Positions 62,022-64,000 of a DNA stretch of 64,000 nucleotides are shown one piece after another (the first letter of the stretch is position 1; the number at the start of each line of letters is the position of its first letter). The DNA is from Minicystis rosea (GTDB taxonomy: Bacteria > Myxococcota_A > Polyangia > Polyangiales > Polyangiaceae). Where the stretch lies: the NCBI GenBank assembly GCA_001931535.1, contig CP016211.1, forward strand, positions 14,337,501 through 14,401,500, given 5' to 3'. The position numbers were made by a program, and so were the translations under genes. The notes below the pieces were generated by a model. The model searched no databases. It was not told where the DNA came from and saw nothing but the letters and a program-made list of their open reading frames with translations.

Positions 62022-62996
62022 ATGACGCAGGATACGTGGGCGGGCGGGCGAGATGGCAACGCACGCACGCGCCTCGCCCCCTCGCTTCGGCGCGGGCCGC
62101 TCGATCCGCGCGCCGCGTTCTTCGTCGCGCACGAGCGCCTCTCCCTGCTCGCGAGCATTGCGCGCGGGCCTTCGGTGGTGGTCGCCGCCGTCGATGCGCG
62201 CTCGCGCGTCATCCAATCGTTGACCATCGAGGACGGCGGCGCGCTCGTGATCGGCCGGCACACGCAATGTGGTTTGCGCCTCCCGTCCGAGTCGGTGTCG
62301 CTCCGCCACATCGCGGTGCTGCTCCGCTTCGAGGGCGACAAAGCGGTGCTGCGCGTCTGGGATCTGCGCACCGGCGTCCCCTTCGTCACCGAGGATCGAG
62401 AGCCGAGCGAGGCCGTGATCGCCGACGGTCCCTTCTATTTGGCCCTCGACGATTACGCCATTTGGTTCATCCCTTCGAGCGCTCCGCTCGCGCGTGATCC
62501 CGAGGCTGCTTGGCAAGCGCTGCCGTCGCGCTCGTTCCTCGAGCGCCGCGCGCCCGGCGCGCGCCCTCTGCCGAAGGCGCCGGCCCGCATGGCGGAGCCG
62601 CAGGGCGAGATGATCACGCTCGTCACGCGCCTCGAGCCGCCGCTGCTCATCGGCGAGGGCGACGAGCCGGAGATCGGTTGGGGCGAGCTTCGCCTCGCGT
62701 CGGGCGCGCGCAAAGAGAAGCGCGCCGTGTCGGCGGAGCGGCTCGAGCAAGGCGTGCTCATCGGACGCTACGAGCGCTGCGGCTTGGTGATCCCGACGAC
62801 CGATCGCATCTCGCGCGTGCACCTCCTGCTCGTGCGCATCGGCGCGGAGGTGTGGGGCATCGACACGGCCAGCACCAACGGTGTTCGTCGCGGCGCCGCG
62901 CCGTTCTCCGCGGGCCCGCTGGCCGATACCGACACGCTGTCGCTCGCGGAGATCATCACCCTCGATTGGCGCCGCAGCCTCCACCCCGACGCGTGA
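62022..62996 (+). CDS. Protein with two FHA domains
   Basis: This 324-residue protein has an N-terminal FHA domain near 75-150 (LVIGRHTQCGLRLPSESVSL, RHIAVLLRF) and a C-terminal one near 240-315 (VLIGRYERCGLVIPTTDRIS, RVHLLLVRIG, ASTNGVRRG). The GR, S/RxH and NG residues that bind phosphothreonine are present in the second copy; the first has a weaker match (no NG). A GGGAGGA ribosome-binding site fits the ATG. It likely reads phosphothreonine marks set by kinases such as the one at 56.6 kb. No signal peptide. Confidence 0.85.
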   Translation: MTQDTWAGGRDGNARTRLAPSLRRGPLDPRAAFFVAHERLSLLASIARGPSVVVAAVDARSRVIQSLTIEDGGALVIGRHTQCGLRLPSESVSLRHIAVLLRFEGDKAVLRVWDLRTGVPFVTEDREPSEAVIADGPFYLALDDYAIWFIPSSAPLARDPEAAWQALPSRSFLERRAPGARPLPKAPARMAEPQGEMITLVTRLEPPLLIGEGDEPEIGWGELRLASGARKEKRAVSAERLEQGVLIGRYERCGLVIPTTDRISRVHLLLVRIGAEVWGIDTASTNGVRRGAAPFSAGPLADTDTLSLAEIITLDWRRSLHPDA

Positions 62997-63033
62997 CGAA
63001 CGCGCCCGGCGCGGTACGTGGTAGAGGCAGCGC

Positions 63034-64000
63034 GTGGCTCCTCTGATCCTGCCTGCGCTCGCGACCGCTCACTCGCACGCTTTCCAGCGCGCTCTCCGCG
63101 GCGACACACAGCGACCGGGCCCGGACGGCACCGATGATTTCTGGTCGTGGCGAACGGCCATGTATCGCCTCGCGGACGAGCTCACCCCCGAGTCGATCCA
63201 CGCCATCTCGCTCGTGGCGTATCGCGAGCTCCACCGCGCCGGCGTCCGCACGGTCGGCGAGTTTCACTACGTTCACCATCAGCCCGACGGGCAGCCTTAC
63301 GACGATCGCACGATCCTCGCCGAGGCCGTGATCCAAGCCGCGCGCGATGCAGGCCTGCGCATCACGCTCCTCCGGGTGATCTACGCTCGCGCCGGCGCCG
63401 GCCGTCCGCCCGAAGGCGCGCAGCGGCGCTTCTGCGATCCCGATCTCGATCACGCGCTCGCCGACATCGACACGCTCCGCGCGCGCCACGCCGGTGATCC
63501 CGATGTCCGCATCGGCGTCGCGCCGCACAGCGTGCGCGCCGTTCCGCCCTCGTTTCTGCGCCCCATCGCGGCGTATGCGGGCCGTGATCTCCCGCTCCAC
63601 ATGCACGTCGCCGAGCAGCCGGCCGAGATCGACGCCTGCCTCGCGGAGACGGGCCGCCGGCCGGTCGAGCTGCTCGCCGAGCACGGCGTCCTCGGCCCGC
63701 GCTTCGTCGCCGTGCACGGGACCCACCTCGCGCCGCACGAGCCGCGTCTGCTCGGAGAGTCCGGCTCGTTCGTGTGCCTCTGCCCGACCACCGAGCGCGA
63801 TCTCGGCGACGGCCTGCCCGACGTGGGCGCGCTGCGCGCCGCGGGCGTGCGGCTCGCCGTCGGCATCGACAGCCACGTGATCACCGATCCGCTCGAAGAC
63901 CTGCGCGGCATCGATCTCGGCGAGCGCCTGCGCACCCGAAGGCGCGTCACGCTGCGCGCGCTGGATCGCACGCCGGCCGAGGATCTCTGGAGGATCGGAT
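63034..64000 (+). CDS. hutF: Formimidoylglutamate deiminase-like amidohydrolase, cut by window end
   Basis: The visible 322 codons match HutF, which removes ammonia from N-formimidoyl-glutamate in histidine breakdown. Metal and catalytic motifs are ATAHSHAFQRAL (HxH at 13 and 15), VGEFHYVHHQPDGQPYDD, GVAPHSVRAV, PLHMHVAEQ and GIDSHVITDPLED. The start is GTG with AGAGG 7 nt upstream, and an in-frame TAG lies just before. The usual HutF N-terminal region of about 50-60 residues before HxH is therefore missing here. The gene has no stop inside the window; its end lies beyond 64000. Confidence 0.85.
   Translation, partial: MAPLILPALATAHSHAFQRALRGDTQRPGPDGTDDFWSWRTAMYRLADELTPESIHAISLVAYRELHRAGVRTVGEFHYVHHQPDGQPYDDRTILAEAVIQAARDAGLRITLLRVIYARAGAGRPPEGAQRRFCDPDLDHALADIDTLRARHAGDPDVRIGVAPHSVRAVPPSFLRPIAAYAGRDLPLHMHVAEQPAEIDACLAETGRRPVELLAEHGVLGPRFVAVHGTHLAPHEPRLLGESGSFVCLCPTTERDLGDGLPDVGALRAAGVRLAVGIDSHVITDPLEDLRGIDLGERLRTRRRVTLRALDRTPAEDLWRIG

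Overview
The window is a 64-kb stretch of very GC-rich bacterial chromosome, packed with genes on both strands. The gene content points to a myxobacterium of the Polyangiales type (Sorangium/Minicystis-like), although no rRNA or other marker gene is present to place it firmly. The indicators are many lipoproteins with Cys-rich or Gly/Ser/Thr-rich ends, a eukaryote-type Ser/Thr kinase, FHA and PEGA proteins, a PilZ-receiver-DUF4388 protein, RCC1 and beta-propeller surface proteins, and GTG/TTG starts. No tRNA, rRNA, CRISPR array or insertion sequence was seen.

Layout. 0.2-6.9 kb: a type VI secretion spike operon (vgrG, DUF2169-pentapeptide adaptor, second pentapeptide protein, DUF3540, DUF4150/PAAR-like), tightly coupled by overlaps. 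7-11.4 kb: a branched-chain amino-acid-type binding lipoprotein, a PPP-family phosphatase with an N-terminal TerB-like region, a Bcp peroxiredoxin and a two-ACT-domain regulator. 11.6-17.3 kb: a tandem lipoprotein pair, a four-helix membrane protein, a proline-rich membrane protein, a PEGA protein and a Cys-rich lipoprotein. 17.4-22.1 kb: a small phosphodiesterase, an acyl-CoA-dehydrogenase-like flavoprotein divergent from a TetR regulator, a DxD glycosyltransferase and an RCC1 lipoprotein. 22.3-28.4 kb: a quinone oxidoreductase, a lipoprotein, a probable Dps relic, a redox operon (peroxiredoxin, DsbA-like, then a Nudix CoA pyrophosphatase) and class I fumarase.

28.6-41.9 kb: a large Omp85/BamA-type outer-membrane protein, a PhnD-like binding protein without a signal peptide, a DUF72 protein, a MacA/MacB-like pair lacking the ATPase, a PHP-type metallohydrolase, an epimerase and a fused OtsA-OtsB trehalose enzyme. 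41.9-50.4 kb: an unusual zinc-ribbon SDR, small lipoproteins, a Tcmp/LCM-type methyltransferase, then a visibly lower-GC patch of small unknown proteins that ends in a MafI-type immunity protein, followed by the PilZ-receiver-DUF4388 protein. 50.7-64 kb: a metallo-beta-lactamase-fold lipoprotein behind a striking double AT-rich palindrome, a toroid-repeat lipoprotein with a CX3CH motif, a large repeat surface protein, a BON lipoprotein, a Ser/Thr kinase, a very large heparinase-like lipoprotein with a BACON-like end, a double-FHA protein and the start of a formimidoylglutamate deiminase cut by the window edge.

How it works together. Most genes act at the cell envelope (secretion spike, lipoproteins, BamA-like assembly, efflux adaptor) or in signalling (kinase, FHA, PilZ/receiver, ACT regulator). 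Two recurring sequence themes run through the window: strong hairpins between convergent genes, and TAnnnT -10-like hexamers only 6-8 nt before start codons, which suggests leaderless transcripts. Functional calls rest on motif reading without database searches.
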